A DNA stretch of 64,000 bases. Origin: Owenia fusiformis (lineage: Eukaryota > Annelida > Polychaeta > Sabellida > Oweniidae). A program made the translations under genes and the position numbers. Below, one piece after another: positions 50,567-63,810 of this stretch. How positions within the stretch are numbered: position 1 is the first letter of the stretch; the number at the start of each line of letters is the position of its first letter. Below the pieces are notes generated by a model, which was given only the letters and a program-made list of their open reading frames with translations, had not been told where the DNA came from and did no database searches. Where the stretch lies: contig CAIIXF020000007.1 of assembly GCA_903813345.2 (NCBI GenBank), positions 31,173,564-31,237,563 on the forward strand. The letters are read 5' to 3'.

Positions 50567-51198
50567 GTACGTAAATTTATATGAACAACTGAGTCAATAG
50601 GGATAAATAGCCCAACGAGAGTCGGCGGTCTTGAAAAATACTTGGATCTGATGCCAGTCCTGTTATTGATATAGTTCCAGGGCAGTTCGAAGAACGTATT
50701 AGATGTCCGTGGAAGTTTCCACTTATTGAGCTTAGAGAAAAGAACGTATAGATCATTATTTGTACGTAACCCAAATCAAAAGTAACTGCATAAGCTTATA
50801 TACAGTGTATGCATAGAACTCATACTCAGGAAAAAAAAAAAAATAAAAATTAGCCGCCTAAGGAACACAGATAGGATTGAAAGAGACGAATTGATCATGC
50901 AGCATAAATGTGTACATATGATTATAACCCTTAAATGCACTTATTTTGATAGGTCTATATGCCCTAAAATGTAGGATATTTACCTTTTTATAGCTAATAG
51001 TTTGCAGATGTTTTTTGCCGGAAGTACACATCAAGTTCTCCATCGATATCTCGGACCTGAAGTCTCGAGAGATTCAATATGTCAGCCCCCATAACCATGT
51101 GAACAATCCTGCATTTTTCATTTTTTGGCAACTATCTCAGCACCGTTGTGTGTTATATGACTATATTGGATATTCATTGAAAGGTAATGTACTATTAA

Positions 51199-51956
51199 GG
51201 TGCTATGGAAGTTAACAGGAAATGACAAAACAGGAAGTGACAATTTTTTTTTCATTTTTAGATATTTTTTGAATAAAGATAACAGAGTTCTGGTTTGACC
51301 TCCAGTCAATTTAACTATTTCCACATATCATTTACATGACCAGGATCACAATGTGCATGGTCAGAATGACCCTAAACATGATGAAATAACCTTTTTAGCC
51401 CTTTGAAAGTGTGACTGAAAAAAAGCTAAAAGTAGGAGCGTAGGGAAGGTCACTGAACAGAATCTTTTGAATATTTCAGAAAATGTGCCCAATATATTGC
51501 TCTAAATGATACAATCTTTGAAAATTTGATATCATTCATAGAAAAAGAAAAAGAAATGAAAAAACTGATTTGAAAAGCGATCTATTTTCCTTTTTATGAC
51601 CGCCATTTTTGTTTACGACAATTTTCTAAAATTTTAAAGATTGTACTAGTTAGAGCATTATATTGGGCACATTTTCTGAAAAATTCAAAAGATTCTGTTC
51701 AGTGACTATCCCTACGCTCCCACTTTTAGCTTTTTTTCAGTCACACTTTCAAAGGGCTAAAAAGGTTATTTCATCATGTTTAGGGTCATTCTGACCATGC
51801 ACATTGTGATCCTGGTCATGTAAATGATATGTGGAAATAGTTAAATTGACCGGAGGTCAAACCAGAACTCTGTTATCTTTATTCAAAAAATATCTAAAAA
51901 TGAAAAAAAAATTGTCACTTCCTGTTTTGTCATTTCCTGTTAACTTCCATAGCACC
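51199..51956. mobile_element. 758-bp palindromic element flanked by TTAA
   Basis: It starts GGTGCTATGGAAGTTAACAG and ends with the complement. TTAA lies on each side (51,195-51,198 and 51,957-51,960). The arms match for more than 300 bp each, leaving a short centre near 51,560-51,610. TTAA duplication is the hallmark of piggyBac-type insertion. No transposase frame is present, so it is a non-autonomous hairpin copy in TEX10 intron 1. Confidence 0.85.
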
Positions 51957-52249
51957 TTAAAGTATTTGTATGGATGATATGGTTTATGAGAACATGAATT
52001 TTCCTCCCGTGGTGGAAGTTCAGTCACTGAAATTTTCACAGCTCAGCTCAGTCAGCATTCAGTGAAAATAATTATTGACAAAATTTAGATCCATCTACAA
52101 AGGATAAGATCTGGGTGAGGATCTTTGGATATGGATACCTGAAATGAATACTCTCCCTAAGAAGAATGTTATATGAAAGTTTTGAACCCAGCATGGAGGA
52201 TTTACTACCCAGTACCCGTTTTTTTCTACAAACCCCATTGATACATGTG

Positions 52250-53335
52250 TAATGACCCTGACGGTCTACCCCTGAGCAATAAGGGCTAGCCACTACAGCT
52301 GAGACTGTAGTAGCGACTTGTTATCAACTAGGTCATTACACCATCCCCCTTAGAAGACGACGCCCCGTCGTAGCTGATTCACAAGGGCAATCCTACTTCT
52401 GACACCAGTGTAACGACCCTTGGGCACGTCCGTCGGGGAGCTGAAGTGTACCGAGCCAGATACTAGATTTGAAAGAGAGTGTGCTAAATTCAATGCCCCG
52501 TGCGGGGATCAAACCCAGTACCTTCCGCTCTCGAGTCAGACGCTCTACCCCTGAGCCATAAGGGCTAGCCACTTAAGGACAGGGTGCATGTTGGGAAATT
52601 TTCTGCATTCCTCAATTGAGTCACATGTTATTTTTCAAACAAGAATAACTCCTTCCCCACATTGTCTACATCTTCCAGGTTTGCACAAAGAGTGCACTTA
52701 TGTGCCTAGAAAAGACTTGTGAGAAGATTTGTTTTGTAAAATGTATAAAAAACGAGAAAATTCAGTGAAAAAAATTTCTGAAAATTTTCTGAATTTTTTC
52801 ACTGAATTTTCTTGTTTTTTATACACTTTATCGAAACATTCTTCTCACAAGTCTTTTCTAGGCATAAAGAGCACTCTTTGTGCAAACCTGGAAGATATAG
52901 ACTCTCTGGGGAAGGAGTGATTCTTGTTTGAAAAATAACATGTGACTCAATTGAGGAATGCAGAAAATTTCCCATCATGCACCCTGACCTTAAGCTGAGA
53001 CTGTAGTAGCGACTTGTTATCAAAGGTCATTACACCATCCCTCGTAGAAGACGACGTCCAGTCGTGACTGATTCACAAGGGCAATCCCACTTCTGACACC
53101 AATGTAACGACCCTTGGGCACGTCCATCGGGGAGCTGTAGTGCACTGAGCCAGATACTAGACTCGAAAGAGAGTGTACTGAATTCAATGCCCCGTACAGG
53201 AATCGAACCCAGGACCTTCCGCTCTCAGACTCCGAAGCTCTACCCCTGAGCCATAAGGGCTAGACATTACAGCTGAGACTGTAGTAGTGACTTGCTATCG
53301 AAGGTCATTACACCATCCCCCCTTAGAAGACTGTT
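52250..53335 (-). mobile_element. Tandem tRNA-derived SINE array, 279-bp unit
   Basis: On the minus strand each unit starts with a tRNA-like head (GGCTCAGGGGTAGAGC A box, then GGGTTTGATCCCC or GGGTTCGATTCC B box). A body containing GGTCGTTACA and GACGTCGTCTTCTA follows. The marker AGGGCTAGCC/AGGGCTAGAC recurs at 52,282, 52,561 and 53,256. After removing the 417 bp added by the inserted palindrome, the spacing is 279 and 278 bp. There are two full units and partial ones at both ends. Tandem SINE units are unusual and suggest unequal exchange or satellite-like amplification. Confidence 0.75.
52577..52989. mobile_element. 413-bp TTAA-flanked palindrome inside the SINE array
   Basis: It begins GGACAGGGTGCATGTTGGGA and ends with a near-complement. 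TTAA is on both sides (52,573-52,576 and 52,990-52,993). The two arms of about 200 bp cover nearly the whole element. The array copy next door reads TACA at the equivalent site, so the insertion interrupts a SINE unit exactly and must be younger than the array. Confidence 0.88.
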
Positions 53336-53810
53336 GGACTGTACCATGGTCAGATCACGTCACATGACCATTTTATAATTCTGTCTAACATATTGAAAGT
53401 CCCGGATGTCCCATGTGATATTGTTCAAATTCCCGGATGAACCATGAGATAATGTCTTGGTTCCCGGTTGAGCTTGTTGATATTTTATAGATGATGCATT
53501 TGTTTTCATTATCGTGGCGTCATATAACAATCCCTCCAATGAATTTGTGGAAGATGATGTGATAATTTGTGACATCACACATGTATCACCCCAGTAAAAA
53601 CTAAACAAACAAATGACTAGACCTCACTGAGTTCATGACATCACATCCAGTACATGTTTCTTCAGCAGCATGTGGTTTTTCGCTAGCACTTACTTCAGCT
53701 ATTTTTTTGATTTACAGTAGATCAGAATTTATAAAACATTTTAGGCAGTCGAAATCTATTGCATCTGGGCATGATGATGAGAGCCTGGACTAGAATTTTT
53801 GAAAAAATAA

Positions 53811-54083
53811 ATGTTTGTTTGCTGTATTGTTTTAAAGAATATAGGCCTACATGTAATCATGGACAATAAACGTTTGTGGCCTATTAGAAAAAAGTTTTTT
53901 TTAGAATGTAAATTCAAAAATGAATGGGACAATTTAGAAATTACTAATTTAATTGAAAGAGATGAAATGCTTTTTTACTTTAGAGAAGATAGCTCATTAG
54001 AAAACATGATAGAGATTAATAGTGAAATTTTTATTATTAAACGGAAAATATGGTTAAAAAGATGTCTAGAAATTTTTAATTAA
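53811..54083 (+). other. Unassigned 90-codon open frame
   Basis: A lysine-, isoleucine- and glutamate-rich frame (IIKRKIWLKRCLEIFN at the end) in very AT-rich DNA in the middle of TEX10 intron 1. I do not recognise the product. It may be a piece of a decayed retroelement or chance. Confidence 0.2.
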
Positions 54084-54318
54084 TGTATTTAGATTTTAAA
54101 CTATAATAGTATTACCTGATAAATCATAAGTACATGGTGGGTAACAGTGTTTTTTGGATTTCGCAGATATATTGATTTGTTGTATTGAATGTATTAAAAT
54201 GTTATATTGAATGTAGAAAATGTATCGAATAATTGTATCAAATAAATAAATAAATAAAAAATTAGAAAAAGCCCCATGCTGTTCAGAATTAAAAAAACTA
54301 TGTTTCCATGTGATAAGT

Positions 54319-54455
54319 GCATTATTACATGATATAGAGTTGATATATCAAATATCACACTCTGAGAAAATGTCACACTCGGCTTTGGCTCGTGTGATAT
54401 TTTATCTCTCGTGGTCATATTTTGATATATCACACTCTCCCTCATGTAATAATGC
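54319..54455. mobile_element. Small inverted-repeat element
   Basis: GCATTATTACATGA at 54,319 is answered by CATGTAATAATGC ending at 54,455. Inside, TGATATATCA and GTGTGATAT words recur in both orientations. MITE-sized, with no coding capacity. Confidence 0.65.
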
Positions 54456-54904
54456 TATATTATATTAGGTATGTCTTTTGCCCTTATCTGAGTATAGCAT
54501 ATCAGACCATATTATTTGATTTTGACAATTCAATTACAATGCCCTTACAGTATTAAGTGCTTTTATAAATTTCTGCTAAAAACATTTCATTGAAATAACA
54601 TAGGGGTCAGAAATATTATAGTTAGCAGCTGTGATATTCCAGGTGGGTTCAAATTTGACAATGTTGGCCAAAAATCACTAGCTTGAAAAGTTCTTAAAAT
54701 GGTGAAAAACTTGACGCTTAGCTATATTTTGTTCAGTTATCCTTTGTTTAAAATGTGTGTCAATAACTTACTAGGTTAAGAAAAATAAGGGAGATGAATA
54801 GGGCTTCTCACAAGATGTGAATAATATGTGCCCTAATAAGTTACAAGTAGATAGTTTCAAGTATGTGACATCTTCTCATTTCTCTTGTAAATCTCATTTT
54901 CAGG

Positions 54905-57900
54905 ATGGGAAAATCAAAGAAAAATCGTCAAAAAGACTTCCAGAAGGTTAAGCTGAAAGTTGGTAAAAGGCTACCAAAAGGTCAAAATGTGACGAATACC
55001 AGCTTTAAATCTCACTCAGTCCAAATTAGGGAGCAGCTGAAGACCAGCACAGATTTGCCCAGCACTAAACGAAAGTTGAATATAAATGTAAGTTCTTATG
55101 CCTTTTCAAAGTAACTTATACTCCCACATCGGAATGAGAATCAGACAGGGGTGTTCAATATTGAAAGAAAATTTGGTGTGAATTATTTAGTCTTGCTCCA
55201 AGACTGTGGACCTTATTCCCTATCTAAACAACACAGAGAGTTAGAGTAGAAGGGCCATGGTCTCGAAGCAAGAATCTGAATTTTTGTTATAACATAATCC
55301 AATACTTTGACGTTTACATTTTTCTAAATATGAGTTATTTCAGTACTGTCAGACAAAAGTAGCATTAACTTAACTTGAAATGTTGCACTTACAAATGGAG
55401 TGAAGCTTTCTTAATCTGTTTTGGCCATTTCTCAATTGGTAGACATGATTTGGTCTCTGGAAAAGAATCCTTGGTAAACAGTAAACACTGCTAAGCCTTA
55501 TCATCATGACACTACTTTGATGTCTTATTACATTCCAGGACTTACTAGGCCAGCTTCACCATTACAATATATCTGTACGACATGATGCTTTGGTAGGACT
55601 AAGAGAACTAACAACAGAACACCCTGCTATTCTCAACACTCACTTACCCGATATATTAGAGAAAACATCAACACTGTTTGTAGACAAAGACAATGTAGTT
55701 CGCCAGGCCATCATGAAATTGCTGAAGAACATTTTTCCAAATGTTTCAACCACTCAGATTCAGCCGTTTTTCCCAATTCTGGTGGCTCACTTATGTTGCG
55801 CAATGACGCATATATTTGACGATGTTAGAGCAGACTCCCTGGCGATTCTAGATATTACTTTGGATAACTTTCCTGAATTAGTCACGAAAAATTCCGGTCA
55901 ACTTTTACAGAATTTCTTGGATTTGATATCCAAATCGTCCAACACAAGCAGTAGTTCCTCACAGACAAGAACTCTCTCTGTCAACCCTAATAGCAAACTC
56001 TCAAGCCAGAAATGGAGAATAAAAGTTTTAGAACGTCTTCATAATTTCCTCAGTGCTGTTGTGCGGAACGCCTCTGATGGCAAAGTAGAGATATCAACAA
56101 GTGGCGCAACATTGACTGTCAATCAGGACTCTGATTGTCCTTATATACAACTGATTGGTTACGATCATGTCAGCCATTTACATGAAGGATTCAAATTAAG
56201 GTAGGTGAAACAATCTGTAACGATTCTCACATTCAGTTAACTGATATTGGTTTTCAATAATAATGTGACATTAAATGTCAAAGCTTTATGTGACATATCT
56301 GCTTTTTATTTGTGTCATATTTTATCAGCAACGATGTGGATTAAAATTACCACAAAATATCCTATCACTACTGGTAAAAAATCCTGGTTAAACATTTGAA
56401 ACTTGTGCAGTTTAAATTTTCCTTTCTAAACAACATTGCATCACCTATGATTCATTTTAATTAACCTATCACTCGATGAAACAAGAAAAACTTATTGAAT
56501 ACTGTGTCCCATGTCTTCATACTATAATATGAATGGCCCCAAGATCATTGAAAATAGCAGCTTAGTCGTCAACTTAAAGGAATACAGTTTCTTAGATCCT
56601 TAGTAGATTTCAACATTATAAGTGAACCTGAAAGTCATGACAAAATATTGAAAAGGGGAGAGGTTTTTAAGAAAACAGAGAATCCTGACTTTGTCTCAAC
56701 TATCATATAAATTAATTTCATTTAAGCATAATTACTTCATATAAGAAATAAATCTCAATTGTCATCTTTTAATTCAACATACCATTATGAACTAGAAAGG
56801 ACTAGAAGTAAAAGTAATATATTATATAGAATTGCGATACAAAGCATGCAAGTGTACAAAAATGATTGACAGATATATCAGACTGTGCTAATTTGCTTTT
56901 AAACTCCATTGGATCAATGGAATCAATATGTTTAAATACTGCATGAACATGTATGTAACACTGTAACAGGTTGCATTCAACAAATGACAGAATTCTATCA
57001 TCAATGTGAAAACTAGAGAATGGTTCTCCAAAATAAAAGTGAACAAAATATGATTCATAAATCATTTCTCCATCATTAAATTACGAACATATAACATGTA
57101 CTGATATAGGACTGTTTGTGTAATATTTAAAGGTTAAAACACCAATTTAAAATCACATTCGTCAAAATCAATTATAAATTTCAAAGAAAATCAATTATTT
57201 GTTACAGTTGTCATGGAAACCTGATACATTATGTAATTTAACAATTTTCCTCATATGGTTAACCATTTTGAGAAATAAATGCCATTTTTATATGTATGTG
57301 GCATTGTAAATTTCAGTTTTATTATATGAAAATAGAAATGCACTTGTGTGATTCTGTATACACATTCTTTTGAAAATAACTGGAAATACATGTTTACGTG
57401 CACATATCTGCCACTTGATGTTTGATAGAGTTGGTTAAACCCTGGCATTGCAGTTGTCTAGTTTACAATTTTCCTCACAAAACCCAACCTTGTACCCTGA
57501 CATCCTATTCAAAGGTGATCTATAGACAAGTTGCACTGTCATTTTCCTATACATGCTGAACATGTAAGCTGGCCAAGATCAAAAGAAACTAAGGATCACT
57601 GGACCAATGCTTATTTCACACCCTGTACCAAGTTCACATTTCAGATATGACCCCAAGAGTTTGTTCGTTTAACGAGGCTCTGATGTTTCAGGAGCCAGGA
57701 GAGTACGGAGGCTTCAGCTGCCACTGAACACCTGAGTATGTTTATAGAGAATCTATTACCACTGTTGACATCAAGTTGGATGGAGGTCAAGCCTGATGAC
57801 ACTACTCAAGGTATTCATGGGAATCTAGGAGTACTCAATGGATGTTCAAAGAGAACTCATTAGATACTCAAGGGGAGTTTATAAAATCCTAAAGCAAATC

Positions 57901-60900
57901 ACATCAGGCACTCAAAGGATATGCAAGAGGGTACTCATGTCGTGTGATGGGGATACTCAAGTTTGGTATTCAATCAATGCTCAAAAAGTCATCATGGTTA
58001 AACTCATTTTGAAAAAGATTCCGAGTGTACGCTCATTTCGATTTAATGCTCATTAAATGTTCATTTTTATTAAAAGTTCATTGTAGGAGTCGATAGCTTT
58101 TTGGAACTCTTTATGGCAGCATTTTAGTGTGTAACATAGGAGGTTAGGCTTCTCCACATGTTTGACTGTGCATTATGTGATACTAATGCTTTTATTTTCA
58201 TGTTGATATCTGCTGTAGGTGCTGCCCTCTCAGAAGAGGCTGCAACTTTGATGCTGAGAATTCTGGGTGTTTTGCACCTCCTGTGCCAGTTGGTGACATC
58301 ATCATCCCAAGATCAGGTATCATTATCCTGGTTGTGTGGGTTATACATGGCTGACTTCAACCAATACTTCATGGCTGGGTTTCCCTACAGCATTCACACA
58401 TCAGTCAGGAAGGGAAAGCAACAGAAACAAGAGGTACAGTAATCTGCCTCTGTTTGCACATATTCACAACCTCTCATTGCCTATTTAGCATTTCTCTCAA
58501 GGAAGATTGGCTCCCAGAGTGCAATATCAGGGAGCCAAACGTTTTCATTGTTGGAAAATATCTAGTTATGATCCTGGGATCCAATCCCCCTTGGATTTCT
58601 CTTTAGGATCAGCATAGCTGGCTGGCAACTCTTTCCACCGCATTTTCATTCAAGTTAAGGGTACATCTCATAATCCAAATATAACCTGTAAAGTGGAACA
58701 CCTCTACTGGTGGAATGCTTTTCAAAGTCTCGTTCCGCATTAACTTAATGTAAAGAAACTTGCGTAAGTGGAACACTGTTTTGAGAAAGGCGTTCACTTA
58801 CACAGGTTTAAATGTACATATCTACAGGCCCGTAGCCAGGATTTGCGAGGGGGAGAAGTTTTACCAAGGGGGAAGCTTTTGCCAAGGGGGTGGGGGGTTT
58901 TTGCAAAAAATCATGCAAAAAGTGCTCAGAATGGTGAAAAACTGTGTGAAAAGTGCTCAGAATGGTGAAAAACTGCATGATTTTGAAAGAATATCTGGCC
59001 AGGGGGAAGCGCCCACTCCCTCCCTGGTTACAGGCCTGATCTACATAATACTGCTTCATACATAAAGTATAGCAATATGCTTTTCAGGTGACATCCACAC
59101 AACTGAACCTTGCTTTATGTTATGTAATGGCTCAGTTCCTCAGTGTTCAGAATGGCAAATCACTGCAAAGTACTGCAGCACTTTCACACACAAGTGCAGC
59201 TAGAAAACTGAAGAGAGCAGCAAGGAAACAGAAAAGTGCAGTAACACAACTTGATTGTGCAGCTCAGTTGAAGAATGTGAATACTTTCTTAGTAGAACTG
59301 GTTTCACATGAGAAGCTGTCCACTCCCAATCTTGAGGATGTGTTGTCCATTGTTCATGTACTCATCAAAGAAGAAAATAACATAGGTGAGGACAGTTAGC
59401 CAAAGATATCTGTGGAACACATCTGTAAATCAAAACACATTTGTAATTCAACTCATTTTGTAAGTCAAACTATTGTAGAAACAAATTAGAGTAAATAAAG
59501 AAAAGCATATCTGTTTGCCAAACACAATCTAAGTCAAATGCTTTAAGAAATCATAGGAGTTTTGGCTTTTGCTTAGTTATATCTTGGCAAGTTGAGAGAC
59601 TTCGCATTCAAACCCAATTAGAAGTTTCTATTTTGAGTGACATTTAATGCAGATTTGCAAGTCTCTCTCTAAGAAGATGTTTTTATGTAAACAGAAGTAG
59701 AAGAAAGGAGTTTAGTTTAAGTAAGATATAAAAGCATAACATTGTATAAGTGAATAGATGAACTGTTAACACTAAGATTATAGAGAACAACAAAAAGTGA
59801 AACAATGAAGTTTGTTTCAGAAAGTGCAGTGAACATATTAGATACGTTGTTTGATCTGTTCACTAGATGTCACCACCTGTCTGGAGACAGAGTTCTGTTG
59901 CTGGACATCCTAGATACGATTCTACTTATGGATAACCATGATTTGTTAGGGTAGGTAACATCTGTTGTTGAGTTTCAAAGATCTTCTGTTCTTATGTCAC
60001 TACCAGAAGTGGTGACATATTGTTATAATCTCCAACTTTTTTGTGGGTGGTGTTTAAAGGACAGCATTCGGGGTTTGGCGTTAATAACAGATTCTGACAA
60101 CTTCCAATAACTGGTGGTGACATTTTGTCATGTTAATGTCATGTTGATGTAATTATATTTGTAGTGCATGCACCTTAGTTAAAGTATGTTGGAATATTAT
60201 TTCATGAACTTTGTGCTTTTATAAGTGGCACACATGTATACAAACCCAATCCAAAATTAACAATAAATGTTTTTCTTTGTAGTTCTGATGCTGTTTGTCA
60301 ATGGATCAAGATCTTGCCATCTTGGTTGGTTGCCATTAGCAACACCAATGAGGAGACTGTTTGCAAAATCGTGAGAATGTTGCAAACTGCAGCGAGTATT
60401 CAACATTTTGCCTTTGTCTCAGGCATAGAGGAGGCCCTGCTGGATATACTAGGTGCTGTAACAATAAAATAAGATAATTTAATTGAAATAATCGTTGAAA
60501 TTGCAAAGGCTCTTTATCATATCTATGTTCAATCAGGAAGCTACATCTTCATAAAAAATCAGAAACTTTAGAACTCTCTTCGTGAGATTCAGAAACCAAT
60601 CAAATCTGTCCTTTCAAATGAATATTGTCTCAGTGTTCAAAAATGTTTGATATGCACACGTTTTGCAGTATTATCTGTTTTTCTCAAATTGAGATGTCAT
60701 TGTTTTTGCAGATGCAGAGCGAGGGGTGTTCAACAAATTTTCACCCAGTGTGCAAATCAGCATCTTAGAATTGTTTTACCGTGTACCCAGATTCTCCCGT
60801 ATGTGCTATGGTGCAATTCTCACAATGTGTCATGCTAAAGAGCATAATCTATCTCTTCCTGTTGTACAACACTTGCTCAATATTCTGGCTAGGAGGTATG

Positions 60901-63055
60901 AAGAAAACTGCATTTTCCTAAAAGTAATTGAATGTTCCTCATATCAAATATTTTATATTAATTGCATTGCTTCAGACTTGTTTTGTACACATATCCATAT
61001 AACATATTTATTGACTCAAGAATTCCTGAAAATTCCTGATTTTTTGAGCAACTCAATGGCAAAATACTTGTATGCACAACTTGTACAGATCTACCATCTA
61101 GGCTTCTTTATCAAATTAACTTTATTACTCTCTCATATATAGGTGTGAACGCCTTGTGTCTAGTGACTCAGTTAGCAGAATAGAGCAGCTTGAGGAAACA
61201 GGGGCCTTTGTCAGCTTCATACTGTCTCTTATGTTGGGTGAGTATAAATATTTGGGGTCAGTTGTTGAAATGCAGAATTAGTGGAAAATAATGATAATAC
61301 ATGTATTCTTCTCAGACTGTGCTCTTTAAAAAGTTGTCTTTCAGAATAGATCATATTTTTTTCTTTTTCTGATTTATCAATCTTGACTTTAATAATTGGA
61401 AGAAATCGGATAAGATTGTTTAAATAATATTCAAAATTAGAATGAAATTGGGAATAGCATCCAGAAAAATTCCATGGAGTAACTGTTTTACTTTTATTTA
61501 TGGAACCTACCAAGACTCTTCGTTGAATAATTTTGGCCACATCACTCCATAAACATACCACCATTATTCCATAACTGTTGTCTAATTACAGCTGCACCGC
61601 ATGAAGAGCTTGGTCAGGACAGAGGGACTATAGAAACGGGGTACAAATTCACCTCAGACTCAGCACTAGATTATACCAGATACTTGTCATTGTCTAAGGT
61701 AAGGCACTTGTTTATTTATTTACATAGTAGGCTTTGTATCTGTTAAATTGATATTTTCACTAATTAGTTTGGAACTTTTAGGACATCTTGATGTTTAGTA
61801 ATTCCTACAATAGATAATTCATTACTATATAAATATATTAAAAATATTAATTATTAACATATTTTTAATGAAGAAATAAGGCTTGTGTATAACTTAATGA
61901 CCAATCAATGATTTTCTCACTATGATCTATTCCAGATGTCAGTAAGCACCTTGCAAGAGTTGAGTCAGGTAATCGCAGGGAACACATTGGCAGTGACCCT
62001 GAAGCCACTCATGGTAAGCAAGTTAAGTAACTGAGTCATATAATCTTGGGCAACACATTGTGTATTTAATGAAATAACTACCAATTTTCATTTTACTTTA
62101 ATGTGGTGACATTCATGTGGATATAGCTGCCTAATATAGGATAAGATGTTTGTTGCAGTTTGTTTCACCTTGCCATTGTTCAGTTTGAGACATCTAAAAT
62201 TAACAAATACTGTCTGATTATATTACATTTTTAAACCAAGTGTATATAAGAATGATGCTTTTAAAGTAATTGAAAAAGATGATTTTATATATTTCAGGCC
62301 CATACTTCATTACCATTACAAACAGCAATGTCACTCATCTACTATAGCACCATCTATAGATCAACATTTGACTCTTCCACTACTCACCAGATGGCAACAC
62401 TGTGCAGTTCACTACTTCGCCACCTTTTATCAATTGAGGAAACTAACGTAGAAAAGTGTAATATTTGGAGAGATCTATACCAGGATGTGTTGACAATGAT
62501 CTCAACATGTGATGCAATAGCAGTTCAAGTGTTGACATCATTGATTAATATTGTTAAAGGTATGTTTATGCGATAGTAGAGAATGCTACCTTCCTTTTAT
62601 TATAAGGTATCTTATATTCCCCCTCTCTAGCATTTTTTGATACAGAGTTCATTGTTCAAAAATAAAGTTTTGTCAAACACGTCATATTATACAACGTTTG
62701 TCTTCCATCGACTTTTGTAACACCAAATTTTTTCAACATCAACTTTTTTCATTTGTGAACTTTTACCATACATGGACTATTAGCATACGGTCAACCTTTG
62801 TCATCATACATCAACTTTTATTCTGTACATGATCACTTTTCAGAGAATATATCATCAGATAGGGATGAGATGAGGACATTCTGCTTGGTGTTGAAGACAT
62901 TCCTAAGACATTCAGCCATGTCTCCCCACATACAGCCAGTAGTACATCAGCTTCAGAGTTTGGTTGAATACGTACACAACCACACTAGTGATTCAAACAC
63001 ACTTCAGGACTCATGGTGGACAGATTTGAAATATGATATTTCCATATTGAAGTGA
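54905..63055 (+). CDS. TEX10: TEX10, complete, 13 coding exons
   Basis: TEX10 is the animal counterpart of yeast Ipi1. It joins PELP1, WDR18, SENP3 and LAS1L in the rixosome/5FMC complex for pre-60S ribosome maturation in the nucleolus. Coding exons: 54905-55087, 55539-56200, 57692-57810, 58219-58433, 59088-59385, 59821-59950, 60283-60452, 60712-60895, 61143-61237, 61592-61698, 61936-62013, 62298-62559, 62844-63055 (TGA). They total 2,715 bp, 904 residues (human about 929), with phase continuous throughout. The basic N-terminus (DFQKVKLKVGK) and the ARM/HEAT-like Ipi1 domain (DLLGQLHHYNISVRHDALVG; FFPILVAHLCCAMTHIFDDV) match human closely. The C-terminal part is helical and more diverged, with DSWWTDLKYDISI resembling the human end. 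The coding region starts one base after a splice acceptor, so the 5' untranslated exon is upstream. Exon limits in the diverged middle are slightly less certain. Confidence 0.94.
58681..58816 (+). mobile_element. AACACC miniature element in TEX10 intron
   Basis: Carries AACCTGTAAAGTGGAACACC at its left and CACTTACACAGGTTTAAATG at its right, the family's inverted ends. A fragment with CGTAGCCAGG follows directly at about 58,830. Confidence 0.7.
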
Positions 63056-63123
63056 AAAATGAATAGACATGTGCTAGAAGAGGCCTTACTTTTATAGAAG
63101 AGGCCTTACTTTTATTTTATAGT

Positions 63124-63129
63124 AATAAA
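63124..63129 (+). terminator. Likely TEX10 polyadenylation signal
   Basis: AATAAA 69 bp after the stop codon, with GT-rich sequence (TATTGTTACATTTTT) following. Confidence 0.6.
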
Positions 63130-63290
63130 TTTTGCGGAATATGTGCAAATAACAGATCTCATGTATTGTTACATTTTTAATGGAACACATATGGTAGACA
63201 CATGAAGTAATGATATGGTTCAGTATCCAGAGGAATGCATTGTGGTACTGGTACCGATACTGCACTGTACTAGGTGTGCCTCTGAGGCCT

Positions 63291-63810
63291 CATCACCCGC
63301 TCGTCGCAACGCAGATCCGCAAGCGCACCGCAATGCAAGTTTTTGCGAATGATGAATTGCAATCAGGATTTGTATCATCCGCTCGACGCAATGCAACTCA
63401 ATAGCAAATTGAAAGATGTTTCAATCGCAACTGACCAAAAAGTTGCGATAGCTCTTACCCTGCCGCAAATCAATCGCAAATATTACCCATCTTTAAAACA
63501 ATTGTTGTCTATTTTAAATGTGTCAATCTAGGAGTTTTCGTAAGTATGTTCTTTTCTCAAGGCGACTGTGTAATAAAAAGTTTATGTTTTTCGAAAGTGC
63601 TTAAATCAAAGGAATCGTTAATGGTATGAGGGGTGTTTATAACCTTGGAATTTTATAAGTAACTCTAAATTCTGATCTAAACTACCACCTACTTTGCGAC
63701 CTGCGTTGCGACCGTGATAAGACGCAACGCAGGAGTTGCGCTAAGCCAAATTGGAGATTCGCAAACGCAACGCAGACGCAAACGCAAATCTTGCGACGAG
63801 CGCGTGATAA
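63291..63810. mobile_element. GCAACGCAA-rich inverted-end element
   Basis: CATCACCCGCTCGTCGCAA at the left end is complemented by TTGCGACGAGCGCGTGATA at the right. Both sub-terminal regions are crowded with CGCAACGCA and GCGTTGCG words, while the centre is AT-rich. Length about 520 bp. It lies shortly after the TEX10 3' end and has no transposase frame. Confidence 0.75.

Noticed and set aside
58760-59065. A 101-codon frame in a TEX10 intron
   Set aside because: It spans a miniature element end and a GTAGCCAGG repeat, so it reflects repeat sequence.
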